Positions 36,153 through 44,670 are shown, counted from the first letter of the stretch. The stretch is 64,000 nt of DNA from Caulobacter sp. Root343 (GCF_001425745.1 NZ_LMDF01000006.1:124001-188000); one strand, 5' to 3'. A program made the numbers and translations. Notes: generated by a model from the letters alone, not told the origin.

Positions 36153-36572
36153 CTAGCTCGGCGGCGGTTGAGGCGGATTTTGCGGGAAGGCTGGCAGGCC
36201 CGGATCGATCCGATGCCACGGCTGGGCCTCGCTGGTCCAGATGTGGATGTTCGGCGACAGGGCCGAGGGATCGTCCATGCTGCCCAGCTTGACCGGATAG
36301 AGCGGCCCTGCGGGGTCCGAGATCAGTGGCGTGCCGCAGTCAGCGCAGAAGATGCGGTCGAGATCCTGGCCGCTGCCGCCGGGGCTGGTGTAGCGCTTGG
36401 GCTCGCCCTTGGTGAAGACCAAGCCGGCCTTGGGCGTCAGGGCCACATAGTTGGGACCGCCGCCGGTGCCGTACTGGCATTGGCGGCAATGGCAGACGCC
36501 GACGGCGACCAGCGGCGCGGTGATTTCATAGCGCACGGCGCCGCACGCGCAGCCGCCCTCGATCTTGCTCAT
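36153..36572 (-). CDS. GFA (glutathione-dependent formaldehyde-activating enzyme-like) family protein
   Basis: 139 aa from ATG 36572 with AGGGAGCG upstream; the frame also opens at 36602. Zinc-ligand cysteines occur in EGGCACGAVRY, VCHCRQCQYGTGG and FCADCGTPLI, the pattern of the GFA/CENP-V fold. Despite the name, few members have been shown to act on S-hydroxymethylglutathione. It is the first gene of a pair with threonine aldolase. Confidence 0.88.
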   Translation of the reverse strand: MSKIEGGCACGAVRYEITAPLVAVGVCHCRQCQYGTGGGPNYVALTPKAGLVFTKGEPKRYTSPGGSGQDLDRIFCADCGTPLISDPAGPLYPVKLGSMDDPSALSPNIHIWTSEAQPWHRIDPGLPAFPQNPPQPPPS

Positions 36573-36629
36573 GGTTTCGCTCCCTGGGGTTGATCGCGCC
36601 ATCCTGCACGAACGGCGCGGCGAGGGAAG

Positions 36630-37526
36630 TCAGGCCGCAACCGCGAACCGCGCCCGCAACTTGGGCCACAGCATGTTGACGGCCAGACCGGTCAGCACCA
36701 GGGCCGCGGCGATCAGCTTCCAGGCCGGCAGGCCCTCGCCCAGCAGCAGGGCCGAGGCGCCCATGCCGAACACCGGCACCAGCAGGGCCATCGGCGTCAC
36801 CGTGGCGGCCGGGTGGCGGGCCAGCAGCCAGCCCCAGGCGGCGTAGCCGAACATCGTGTTGCCCACCGCCTGCCAGGCGACGGCGGCCCAGGTCAGGGCG
36901 TCGGCGCCGGTCACGCCCTTGACGATGGCCGGCCAGCCTTCCAGCCACAGCGACATCAGGAACAGCGGCGGGATCGAGAACATACTGGCCCAGACCACGT
37001 AGCCCAGCATGTTCACCGCCCCGGCCTGGCGCGCCACGATGTTGCCGCCCGACCAGCTGAGCGCCGCCAGCAGGATCAGCAGCACGCCCAGGGGCGTGGC
37101 CGAGCCGCCGCCGTGCGCGGCGATCAGCACGATGCCCGAGGCGGCCAGCAGCAGGGCGGCGATCTGGAAGCCCTGGACCCGCTCCTTGCTGATCCACATG
37201 GCCATGCCGATGGTGAAGAACACCTGGGTCTGCACGACCAGCGAGGCCAGGCCCGGCGAGATGTGGCCCTTCATGGCCACGAACAGCAGGCCGAACTGCC
37301 CCGCCCCGATCAGCACGCCATAGGCCGCGAGGTTCGACCAGGGGACCGCCGGCCGCTTCACGAAGAAGGCCGTCGGAATCAGCACCAGGCAAAAGCGCAG
37401 GGTGGCGAACAGCAGCGGCGGCAGGTGGTCGAGACCGATGCGGATGACCACGAAATTGGTGCCCCACACCGCCACCACGGCCAGGGCCAGCAGGAAGTGG
37501 CGCAAGGGCAGGGGGGCGTGGGTCAT
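36630..37526 (-). CDS. EamA/DMT family transporter
   Basis: 298 aa, ten predicted transmembrane helices in two EamA repeats. The first repeat begins LALAVVAVWGTNFVVIRIGL and contains FATLRFCLVLIPTAFF; the second contains LLILLAALSWSGGNIVARQ and ends LALVLTG-like sequence (AAALVLTGLAVNMLW). It resembles EamA-type exporters of O-acetylserine/cysteine and other amino-acid-like metabolites. Its promoter region holds nested CATTG/CAATG repeats. Confidence 0.9.
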   Translation of the reverse strand: MTHAPLPLRHFLLALAVVAVWGTNFVVIRIGLDHLPPLLFATLRFCLVLIPTAFFVKRPAVPWSNLAAYGVLIGAGQFGLLFVAMKGHISPGLASLVVQTQVFFTIGMAMWISKERVQGFQIAALLLAASGIVLIAAHGGGSATPLGVLLILLAALSWSGGNIVARQAGAVNMLGYVVWASMFSIPPLFLMSLWLEGWPAIVKGVTGADALTWAAVAWQAVGNTMFGYAAWGWLLARHPAATVTPMALLVPVFGMGASALLLGEGLPAWKLIAAALVLTGLAVNMLWPKLRARFAVAA

Positions 37527-37585
37527 GGCCGTTCCAATCGCAAGCTGGACTGGTTGTGGGAATTGGACCCATGCCCCCGGCGTCG

Positions 37586-37613
37586 CAATGGAAACATTGT
37601 CTCGGTGACAATG
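37586..37613. promoter_or_regulatory. Nested CAATG/CATTG inverted repeats upstream of the EamA gene
   Basis: CAATG (37586-37590), CATTGTC (37595-37601) and GACAATG (37607-37613) give two alternative stems that share the central copy. The site lies 60-87 bp upstream of the transporter ATG and just after the TetR gene's stop, so it may be an operator or a terminator hairpin. Confidence 0.4.
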
Positions 37614-37621
37614 CGGTCACG

Positions 37622-38230
37622 CTAGCGCGGCGGCCCGATCCCCAGGCCCTTCACCAGCGTCGAGAGCGCCAGCGCCCTCAGCTTGGCGGGATCGATGGTC
37701 GGGCCCAGCTTGTCGCTCAGCTGCAGCATCAGCATGCCGTGCAGCACCGACCAGAACAGGTGGCCGATCAGCTCGGCGTCGCCCTGCATTCCGCCGGCCT
37801 GGATCATCGCCTCGACGTGGACGGTCATGGTGCGCCGGGCGCGCGCCGCGGCGGCGGTCAGCTCGGGATAGTCCTTCTCGGTCGGCTGGCTGAGATCGAA
37901 CATCAGCTTGTAGGCGTGCGGCTCGCTCAGGGCGAAGGCGATATAGGCCTCGCCGGCGGCGCGGGACTTGTCCAAGGGGCCGCCGGGGCGCGCCATGGCC
38001 GCCTCGATGGTGTCGGCGAAGCGGGCGAAGGCGGCGGCGCGGACGGCGGCCAGGATGGCGTCCTTGTCCTTGAAGTAGCGGTAGGGGGTCATCGGACTGA
38101 CGCCCAGAGCCTGGGCCAGCTCGCGCATGGTCACCGCCTCTATGCCCCGCTCGGCGAACAGGCCCTCGGCGGCGACGCACAGCCGGCGGCGGAAGTCTTC
38201 GACGTCTTCAGGCGACAGGACGCGGGGCAA
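37622..38230 (-). CDS. TetR/AcrR family regulator of the carotenoid oxygenase
   Basis: 202 aa. The N-terminal domain is VEDFRRRLCVAAEGLFAERG then VTMRELAQALGVSPMTPYRYF and KDKDAIL, a standard TetR helix-turn-helix. The C-terminal domain (LSEPHAYKLMFDLSQP) resembles the TetR_C group with WHG-like ligand domains. It is divergent from the carotenoid oxygenase gene with a TTTACA-c-TGTAAA palindrome in between, so it probably represses that gene. Confidence 0.9.
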   Translation of the reverse strand: MPRVLSPEDVEDFRRRLCVAAEGLFAERGIEAVTMRELAQALGVSPMTPYRYFKDKDAILAAVRAAAFARFADTIEAAMARPGGPLDKSRAAGEAYIAFALSEPHAYKLMFDLSQPTEKDYPELTAAAARARRTMTVHVEAMIQAGGMQGDAELIGHLFWSVLHGMLMLQLSDKLGPTIDPAKLRALALSTLVKGLGIGPPR

Positions 38231-38272
38231 GAGGGAATCCGGATTGACTCGACCCTTCGCTTACAACATAAA

Positions 38273-38285
38273 TTTACACTGTAAA
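38273..38285. promoter_or_regulatory. TetR operator upstream of the carotenoid oxygenase
   Basis: TTTACA-c-TGTAAA is a perfect 13-bp palindrome around one central base, in the only AT-rich patch of this 79-bp divergent promoter. It lies 24 bp before the oxygenase ATG and 42 bp before the TetR start. Confidence 0.65.
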
Positions 38286-38309
38286 CAATAACCGATGGGA
38301 GGACCGGCC

Positions 38310-39707
38310 ATGGACGGTGAAGCGCGTATCAATCCGTTTCTCAGCGGCAATTTCGCCCCGGTGCGCAGCGAGGACGACTTCGACCTGACGGTCGAGGGGA
38401 CGCTGCCGGCGGGTCTGAACGGCACGCTCTACCGCAACGGCCCCAACCCGCAGTTCGACCCGCGCGACGGCAACTATCACTGGTTCGTCGGCGACGGCAT
38501 GCTGCACGCCTTCACGGTGGCGGACGGCAAGGTGAGCTATCGCAACCGCTGGGTCCGCACCAACAAGTGGCGGCTGGAGAACACCGCCGGCCAGGCCCTG
38601 TTCGGCAGCTGGGGCAATCCGATGACCACCGACCCCTCGGTGCTGGGCGTGGTCAGCGACGGCGTGGCCAACACCAACATCATCCGGCACGGCGGCCATC
38701 TGCTGGCGCTGGAGGAGGCCCACGCCCCGTTCGAGCTGACCGGTCCCGACCTCGGCACGATCGGCGCCTACGACCTGGGCGGCAAGGTCACGGCCCATCC
38801 CAAGACCTGCCCGATCACCGGCGAGCTGGTGTTCTTCGCCTATGCCGACGACCCGATGCCGCTGTCGAACAAGATCAGCTGGGGCGTCGCCGACGCGGAC
38901 GGCCGCTTGCTGAAGCGCGAGACCTTCGAAGCTCCATACTGCTCGATGATCCACGACTTCATCGTCACCGAGCACTACGTTGTCATCCCTGTCCTGCCGC
39001 TGACCGGCAGCCTGGAGCGGGCGATGGGCGGCAAGCCGGTGTTCGCCTGGGAGCCTGACAAGGGCGGTCATCTGGCGGTGATCCCGCGCGACGCGGGCGT
39101 CGCCGGCCTGCGCTGGATCGAGATCCCGGCCTGCTACGTCTTCCATGTGATGAACGCCTTCGAGCGGCCCAAAGGGGGACATACCGCCGTCGTCGCCGAC
39201 GTCATGCGCTACGCGGCCGCCCCGCTGTTCCCCAACGCCGACGGGACCCGGGGAGAGAACGCCGCCGCCTATCTGACACGCTGGACCATCGACCTCGCGG
39301 CCGGAACGGTGACCGAGGCCGAACTGGACGACACGGCCGGCGAGTTCCCGCGCTTCGACGAGCGCTTCGCCGGCATGCCTTATCGCCACGGCTGGTTCGT
39401 GGGCCAGAGCCTGAAGCCCGGCGACTTCCGCTCCAATCTCGTCGCGCATGTCGATCTGGTCGAGGGGACCCGGAAGACCTGGACCGTCCCGGCCGGCGAC
39501 GCGCTTTCCGAAGCGGTCTTCACCCACGCCGGCGAGGGCGCGGCCGAGGGGCAGGGCTGGCTGACGGCGGTGATCTACCGCGCCGCCGAGGGGGTGTCGG
39601 AGTTCGTGGTGTTCGACGCCCAGGATGTCGAGCAGGGACCGATCGCCAGCGCCAAGCTGCCCCGACGCGTGCCGTTCGGGTTTCATGGTCAGTGGGTGGC
39701 GGCTTGA
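38310..39707 (+). CDS. Carotenoid oxygenase family protein
   Basis: 465 aa from ATG 38310, which has GGGAGGA at the right distance; ATG 38295 lacks one. It is a seven-bladed propeller family with the four iron-binding histidines visible in VTAHPKTCPITG, MIHDFIVTEHY, CYVFHVMNAFE and PFGFHGQW. The conserved YRNGPNPQFDP and HWFVGDGMLHAF are near the N-terminus. Members cleave carotenoids, apocarotenoids or stilbenes (lignostilbene-type) with dioxygen. The substrate here is undetermined; the divergent TetR suggests induction by substrate or product. Confidence 0.93.
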   Translation: MDGEARINPFLSGNFAPVRSEDDFDLTVEGTLPAGLNGTLYRNGPNPQFDPRDGNYHWFVGDGMLHAFTVADGKVSYRNRWVRTNKWRLENTAGQALFGSWGNPMTTDPSVLGVVSDGVANTNIIRHGGHLLALEEAHAPFELTGPDLGTIGAYDLGGKVTAHPKTCPITGELVFFAYADDPMPLSNKISWGVADADGRLLKRETFEAPYCSMIHDFIVTEHYVVIPVLPLTGSLERAMGGKPVFAWEPDKGGHLAVIPRDAGVAGLRWIEIPACYVFHVMNAFERPKGGHTAVVADVMRYAAAPLFPNADGTRGENAAAYLTRWTIDLAAGTVTEAELDDTAGEFPRFDERFAGMPYRHGWFVGQSLKPGDFRSNLVAHVDLVEGTRKTWTVPAGDALSEAVFTHAGEGAAEGQGWLTAVIYRAAEGVSEFVVFDAQDVEQGPIASAKLPRRVPFGFHGQWVAA

Positions 39708-39717
39708 ATCCGTAAAA

Positions 39718-39819
39718 CTGTCATCCCGGCCAAGCGCGCAGCGCGCCGAGCCGGGACCGCCACAGGCTCCGAGCTTCCGGCGGCCCCGGCTCTACGCTTC
39801 GCTACGGCCGGGATGACAG
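39718..39819. repeat. Palindromic intergenic repeat family B, copy 6 (102 bp)
   Basis: CTGTCATCCCGGCC to GGCCGGGATGACAG, starting 10 bp after the carotenoid oxygenase stop codon. Confidence 0.85.
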
Positions 39820-39895
39820 ATCAAGCGATTAAAACAACCGTTTGACTTCCCGCACGGCTAACCGCCTACTCCGCGCGATCAAGATGGAGCCGGCC

Positions 39896-40957
39896 ATGCC
39901 CTGGGATTTCCTCGTCGCCAAGTCCGACCTGCGCCGCACCGAATTCCGCGAGACCACGCCGCCACCGCTGAACGACGGCCAGGTCCGGCTGGCCATCGAG
40001 AGTTTCGCCCTGACCGCCAACAACATCACCTACGCCGTGTTCGGCGAGGCGATGAAGTACTGGGACTTCTTCCCGGCCCCCGACGGTTTCGGCCGCGTGC
40101 CGGTCTGGGGCCACGCACGGGTCGAGGCCTCGGCCCATCCCGAGATCGCGGTCGGCCAGCGCTTCTACGGCTATTGGCCGATGTCGACCCACCTGACCGT
40201 GCAGGCCAAGGCCGGCAGGACCGGCTTCACCGACGTCTCGGCCCACCGCCAGCATCTGGCGGTGGTCTACAACCAGTATCAGGCGGTCGGCGCCACGGAT
40301 GCCCTGGAAGCGCACCGGGCGCTGCTGCAGCCGCTGTTCATCACCTCGTTCCTGATCGACGACCAGTTCGACGAGCACGGCTTCTACGGCGCCAGGAGCG
40401 TGATCCTGTCCAGCGCCTCGTCCAAGACGGCCATCGCCCTGGCGGCGCTGCTGAAGACGCGCGGCGGGGTGAAGGTGGTCGGCCTGACGTCGCCCCGGAA
40501 CAGGGCGTTCGTCGAGGGGCTGGGGTTCTACGACCAGGTGGTTCTGTACGACGACCTGGCCTCGGCGCTGATCGAGGGACCGGCGGCGTTCGTCGACTTC
40601 GCTGGCGACGCGGCGGTGCTGGGCGCGGTGCATGGCCGGTTCGGCGACGACCTGGCCGCCTCGATCCTGGTCGGCGGCACCCACTGGGAAGCGCCGCGCG
40701 AGGGCGGAGCGCTGCCGGGACCGAAGCCCGTGTTCTTCTTCGCGCCGGACCGCCGGGCCAAGCGCCTGAAGGACTGGGCGCCGGGCGAGTTCGAGACCCG
40801 CTACGGCGCGGCCTGGTCGGGCTTCGTGGCCGACGCGCCAAGGTGGCTGACGGTCGGGCGCGGCGAGGGGCAAGCGGCGATCCAGGCGGCGTACCTGGCG
40901 CAGGTGGACGGCGGGACGTCGCCGGAGGCGGGGGTGGTTCTCTATCCTCCCCATTAG
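39896..40957 (+). CDS. DUF2855 family protein
   Basis: 353 aa from ATG 39896, which has GGAG six bases upstream; ATG 39884 and TTG 39842 are also in frame. The MDR-like layout contains LTANNITYAVFGEAMKYW, a central Rossmann-type region with SVILSSASSKTAIALAALLK and VVGLTSPRNRAFVEGLG, and FVDFAGDAAVLGAVHGRF. DUF2855 proteins look like zinc-free alcohol-dehydrogenase relatives of unknown function. The last four residues (YPPH) and the stop are provided by the family D repeat that follows. Confidence 0.85.
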   Translation: MPWDFLVAKSDLRRTEFRETTPPPLNDGQVRLAIESFALTANNITYAVFGEAMKYWDFFPAPDGFGRVPVWGHARVEASAHPEIAVGQRFYGYWPMSTHLTVQAKAGRTGFTDVSAHRQHLAVVYNQYQAVGATDALEAHRALLQPLFITSFLIDDQFDEHGFYGARSVILSSASSKTAIALAALLKTRGGVKVVGLTSPRNRAFVEGLGFYDQVVLYDDLASALIEGPAAFVDFAGDAAVLGAVHGRFGDDLAASILVGGTHWEAPREGGALPGPKPVFFFAPDRRAKRLKDWAPGEFETRYGAAWSGFVADAPRWLTVGRGEGQAAIQAAYLAQVDGGTSPEAGVVLYPPH

Positions 40958-41084
40958 GGGGAGGTGGCTCGATGCGAATACGCATCGAGACGGAGGGGGT
41001 CCGCGAAGCGGTGGTGCGTCCGCTACCTCACAGGGCCCCTCCACCGGCGTTCGCCGGTCCCCCTCCCCCCGAGGGGGAGGAGAG
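40945..41084. repeat. Palindromic intergenic repeat family D, copy 5 (reverse orientation)
   Basis: Begins TCCTCCCCATTAGGGGGAGG and ends CCCCCGAGGGGGAGGAGAG. Internal GATGCGAATACGCATCGAGA and CGGAGGGGGTC are the reverse complements of the other copies. It overlaps the end of the DUF2855 frame and reaches within 10 bp of the ArsR stop. Confidence 0.85.
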
Positions 41085-41093
41085 AAAAACGGC

Positions 41094-41798
41094 CTAAGCC
41101 GCCACCCGTCCCTCATCCGCCAGGCTCACCCCCAGCCGCTCGCGCAGCGCCGAGGCCCCATCCGCCGTCAGCCGCACGGCGCGGCCCTTGGCCTCCAGGG
41201 CCAGCCAGCCGCGCGCGGTCATCGCTTCCAACAGCTTGACGCCCAGCGGCCCGGCCAGGTGGTGGCGGCGTTCGGTCCAGTCCAGGCATTGGCGGGCGAC
41301 GCCGCGCGGCGAGCGCAGGCTGTCGACCCGCACGCCGAGATCCTCGAACCAGGCCCGGCCGCCTGGCGTCACCTCATAGAGCTTGTCGGCCGCCGGCCGG
41401 ATCAGGTCGCGATCGACCAGGGCCTCGCAGACCCGCACGCCCAGCCGTCCCGCCAGGTGGCCGTAGCAGCAACGGGCGTCGCGCAGGGCGCGGGCCTTGG
41501 GCGAGCGGGGGATCTCCAGCGAACGCACGGGCGTGGCCAGCACCGCCAAGGCCTCGATGGCGTGGGCGACCTCGGCGCTGGCCAGGCGGTAGTAGCGGTG
41601 GCGGCCCTCGCGCTCGACCGCCAGCAGGCCGCCGTCGACCAGCTTGGCCAGGTGATTGCTGGCCGCCTGGGCCGTGACCCCGGCGGCCCAGGCCAGGGCG
41701 CTGGCGGGTTGGGCGCGGCCGTCCTGCAGGGCCTGCAGCATGGCGGCGCGGGTCGGGTCGCCGATCAGGGCGGCGGGGGTGGCGATATTGGCGTCCAT
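41094..41798 (-). CDS. ArsR-type winged-helix regulator with C-terminal extension
   Basis: 234 aa from ATG 41798; the frame continues upstream but enters the divergent MFS promoter. Residues about 1-85 form the ArsR domain (IGDPTRAAMLQALQDGR, AWAAGVTAQAASNHLAKLVDGG, REGRHRYYRLA). The extra about 140 residues are winged-helix-like again (RSPKARALRDARCCYGHLAG with a CC pair; LGVKLLEAMTARGWL). This two-part architecture is common in ArsR regulators beside transporters. It is divergent from an MFS exporter and probably represses it. Confidence 0.88.
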   Translation of the reverse strand: MDANIATPAALIGDPTRAAMLQALQDGRAQPASALAWAAGVTAQAASNHLAKLVDGGLLAVEREGRHRYYRLASAEVAHAIEALAVLATPVRSLEIPRSPKARALRDARCCYGHLAGRLGVRVCEALVDRDLIRPAADKLYEVTPGGRAWFEDLGVRVDSLRSPRGVARQCLDWTERRHHLAGPLGVKLLEAMTARGWLALEAKGRAVRLTADGASALRERLGVSLADEGRVAA

Positions 41799-41883
41799 GC
41801 TCCACATCCTAGCCCAAGGGCCGGTCGAATGGTTCATCGGCGCGTGTAGCATCCGGGCGGCGGATCGAGGCATCACCCGCGGC

Positions 41884-43275
41884 ATGAGCACCACCACCTC
41901 TCCCTCTCGCCTGCCGTGGATCACGGCCGCCGCCAGCTTCGGCTTCTTCGTCACCCAGTTGGACGTGACCATCGTCAACGTGGCGCTGGACGCCATTGGC
42001 GGGGCGTTCCACGCTCCGACCGCCCAGCTGCAATGGGTGGTCGACGCCTATATCCTGGCGCTGGCGGCCATGCTGCTGTCGGCGGGCGCGATCGGCGACC
42101 GCGTCGGGCCGCGCCGAGCGTTCGTGGCGGGGCTGGTGCTGTTCGGCGTGACCTCGGCGGCCTGCGGCTTCGCGGCGAGCCCGTCGGCCCTGATCCTGGC
42201 GCGGGTGGCGCAGGGCGCGGCCGGAGCGCTGCTGATCCCGCCGTCCTTGGCCCTGATCGCCCACGCCGCGGACGGTGACGACAGGAAGCGCGCCTCGGCG
42301 GTCGGCTGGTGGACGGCGGCCGGCGGGGTGTCGATCGCACTCGGCCCGGTGTTGGGCGGCCTGCTGGTCGAAAGCCTGGGCTGGCGCTGGGTGTTCTTCG
42401 TCAACCTGCCGGTCTGCGCGCTCGGCGCGGCCTTGACCCTGATGGTGGTTCCGCCGACCCCGCCCAAGCCGAAGATCCCGTTCGACATCCCCGGACAGAT
42501 CGTGGCCGTGGCGGCGGTCTCGCTGCTGGTCGGTGGGCTGATCGAGGGCGGGCATCGGGGTTGGGGCGGGGCGCCGCTGGCGGCCTTGGTGGCGGGCCTC
42601 TTCCTGGCCGCCGCGTTCGTGCTGTTCGAGCGGCGAGCCGAGCACCCGGCCATGCCGCTGAGCGTCTTTCGCAAGCGACCGGCCTGGACGGCGGTCGTGG
42701 TCGGCTCGGTCCTGAACTTCGCCTATTACGGGCTGATCTTCGTGCTGGGCCTCTACATGCTGCGGGCCCTGCATTGGAGCCCGTCCCGTGCTGGCTTGGC
42801 CTTCCTGCCGCTGACGGCGACCTTCATCGTCTCGAACCTGCTCAGCGGCGGTCTGGTCGCCCGGTTCGGCGCGCGAGCCGTGACGGCCGGCGGGGTGCTG
42901 GTCGCCGCCGGCGGCTACGCCCTGACGGCGCGCCTGGGGGCGGGGAGCACGCTGGCGGACATGCTGCCCGGCTTCGCGGTGATCCCCCTCGGCATGGGCG
43001 TGGCGATCCCCGCCCTGACCAGCGGCCTGCTGGCCAGCGTCGATCGCCACGAGGCCGGCGCGGCCTCCGGAACCCTCAACGCCTGCCGCCAGGTCGGCGG
43101 CGCGGCCGGGGTGGCGATCTTCGGCGCGCTGGCGGCGGCCGACGTGGTGACGGGGCTGCGGGTGTCGGCGCTCAGCGCGGCGGCGCTGCTGGCGGGCGCG
43201 GCGATCGGCCTCCTGCTCCCCTCGCGCGAGAAGGCCGCGCGTCCGGCGGTCGCCGACGCTCGAAAGCGGAGGTAA
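41884..43275 (+). CDS. MFS transporter, DHA2 (EmrB/QacA-like) drug exporter
   Basis: 463 aa from ATG 41884. Transmembrane helix 1 carries FGFFVTQLDVTIVNVALDAI (motif D1 of DHA2), the loop 2-3 motif A is GAIGDRVGPRRAFVAG, and motif C is GPVLGGLLVESLGWRWVFFVNLP. About 12-14 helices are expected. The C-terminus is basic. It probably exports a toxic compound under control of the divergent ArsR-type regulator. Confidence 0.9.
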   Translation: MSTTTSPSRLPWITAAASFGFFVTQLDVTIVNVALDAIGGAFHAPTAQLQWVVDAYILALAAMLLSAGAIGDRVGPRRAFVAGLVLFGVTSAACGFAASPSALILARVAQGAAGALLIPPSLALIAHAADGDDRKRASAVGWWTAAGGVSIALGPVLGGLLVESLGWRWVFFVNLPVCALGAALTLMVVPPTPPKPKIPFDIPGQIVAVAAVSLLVGGLIEGGHRGWGGAPLAALVAGLFLAAAFVLFERRAEHPAMPLSVFRKRPAWTAVVVGSVLNFAYYGLIFVLGLYMLRALHWSPSRAGLAFLPLTATFIVSNLLSGGLVARFGARAVTAGGVLVAAGGYALTARLGAGSTLADMLPGFAVIPLGMGVAIPALTSGLLASVDRHEAGAASGTLNACRQVGGAAGVAIFGALAAADVVTGLRVSALSAAALLAGAAIGLLLPSREKAARPAVADARKRR

Positions 43276-43311
43276 GACAGGGCCGGAGCAGAGTGCGGCG
43301 AAGGGCGACCC

Positions 43312-43938
43312 ATGGCGATGATCACCGATCCCGATGACTTCTTCACCAAGGGCTGCGGCCGGTGCGCCCGGTTCGCGACGGCGGACTGCTCGACCAGGCC
43401 GTGGATCGACGGGTTGAATGATCTGCGCCGGATCTGCCTGGACTTGGGCTTGGAGGAAACGGTGAAATGGGCCCATCCCTGCTACATGCACGCCGGGCGC
43501 AATATCGCGCTCTTCGGGGCGTTTCGGAGCGATTTCCGGCTCAGCTTCATGAACCCAGGTCTGCTGGTCGACAGCGAGGGCGTGCTGGAGCCGCAGGGCC
43601 CGAATAGTCAAACGCCGGGCATGATCCGCTTCACCGCCACGCGCCAGGTGGGCGAGATGCAAGCGGTGATCCGGGCCTATCTGCGGCAGTTGATGGACCA
43701 CGCCGAAGCGGGGACCAAGCCCGCGAAGATCGACCGCGAGATCGACATGCCGGACGAACTGATCGAGGCCCTGGACGCGGACCCCGAACTGGCCGAGGCC
43801 TTCCATGGGCTGACGCCGGGACGTCAGAAGAGCTACCTGTTCGCTCTGAACCAGGCCAAGCAGTCGGCGACCCGGGTGGCGCGGATCGAGAAGTTCCGCG
43901 GCAAGATCATCGCGGGCAAGGGCGCTCTGGAGCGATAG
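43312..43938 (+). CDS. YdeI/OmpD-associated family protein (DUF1801-type N-terminus)
   Basis: 208 aa. The first half resembles DUF1801 (LRRICLDLGLEETVKWAHPCYMH and NIALFGAFRSDFRLSFMNPG), and the second half is the OmpD-associated domain with IDMPDELIEALDADPELAEAF and TPGRQKSYLFALNQAKQSATR followed by IEKFRGKI. The function of the family is unknown beyond links to antimicrobial peptide resistance in enterics. It stands 47 bp before a broken RidA-like gene, probably in the same transcript. Confidence 0.88.
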   Translation: MAMITDPDDFFTKGCGRCARFATADCSTRPWIDGLNDLRRICLDLGLEETVKWAHPCYMHAGRNIALFGAFRSDFRLSFMNPGLLVDSEGVLEPQGPNSQTPGMIRFTATRQVGEMQAVIRAYLRQLMDHAEAGTKPAKIDREIDMPDELIEALDADPELAEAFHGLTPGRQKSYLFALNQAKQSATRVARIEKFRGKIIAGKGALER

Positions 43939-43985
43939 ACGGACCCGAACAGCGGACCCTCGAAGCCATCAAGGAGAGAGAAGAG

Positions 43986-44370
43986 ATGACGCTGGAGTAC
44001 ATCAACCCATCCGATCTGCCGACCCCGACGACCTATACCCAGGTCGTTGTCGCCAGGGGGACCAGGCTCATCTTCGTGGCGGGTCAGGAACCGGAAGCTC
44101 GTCGGCCCCGGTGATCTGGCGGCTCAGGCGCGCCAGGTGTTCACCAATCTCGGGCGAGCCCTCGCGGCGGCCGGCGCCGGTCCCGAACACGTGGCGAGGA
44201 TCACGATCTACGTCGTCGGCTACGACCGCGACCGTCACCTGGCGGTCATCGAGGACGCGCGAGTCGCGCTGTTCGGCGATCACAGGCCCGCCGACGTCGT
44301 CGTCGGGGTCGCCGGCCTTTCTCCTGGCTATCTGATCGAGGTCGATGCGTTCGCGGTCGTGGACGGGTAG
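43986..44370 (+). pseudogene. RidA (YjgF/Rid) family protein, frameshifted
   Basis: The start ATG 43986 follows AAGGAGAGAGAAGAG, an excellent ribosome binding site. The first frame reads MTLEYINPSDLPTPTTYTQV to IFVAGQEPEA and then hits TGA near 44110. The +1 frame continues the family sequence (KLVGPGDLAAQARQVFTNLG, PEHVARITIYVVGY, YLIEVDAFAVVDG) to a stop at 44370. The junction lies at about 44090-44096, where a 5-base loss after the GGAA would explain the shift. RidA proteins hydrolyse reactive enamines from PLP enzymes. A sequencing error is the alternative. Confidence 0.8.
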
Positions 44371-44380
44371 GGCGCGACAC

Positions 44381-44625
44381 CCAGAATCCCGCTCTCATAG
44401 AGAGAGGGAGGGGCCCGCCGCGAAGCGGTGGGAGGGTGAGTGGTTTCACCGCTAGCCGGAAAAATCCCGAGCCTTCCATTGGGGCATCTCAAAAAGTGAA
44501 CCCAGGCTTGAACCGTCGCCGCCGCCGCCGCTTCACCGGAGCTTCGTTCGGAAAGGGTGTAACCACTCACCCTCCCACGCCTGCGGCGTGGGCCCCTCCC
44601 TCTCTCTAAGAGAGAGGGATTCTGG
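44381..44625. repeat. Giant inverted repeat, family G copy 3 (65-bp arms)
   Basis: The left arm 44381-44445 (starting CCAGAATCCC, ending GTGAGTGGTT) and the right arm 44561-44625 (starting AACCACTCAC, ending GGATTCTGG) are imperfect but extensive inverted copies. Each carries its own small hairpin (CCGCCGCGAAGCGGTGGGAG; CACGCCTGCGGCGTGG). The 115-bp centre contains a GCC-repeat run. The CTCCC/GAGGG pattern relates it to copies at 34978 and 61250. Confidence 0.85.
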
Positions 44626-44670
44626 AACGTCCGCCCAGGGTCGAAAGCGGCCCCAAGGGCCGGAGCGGAA

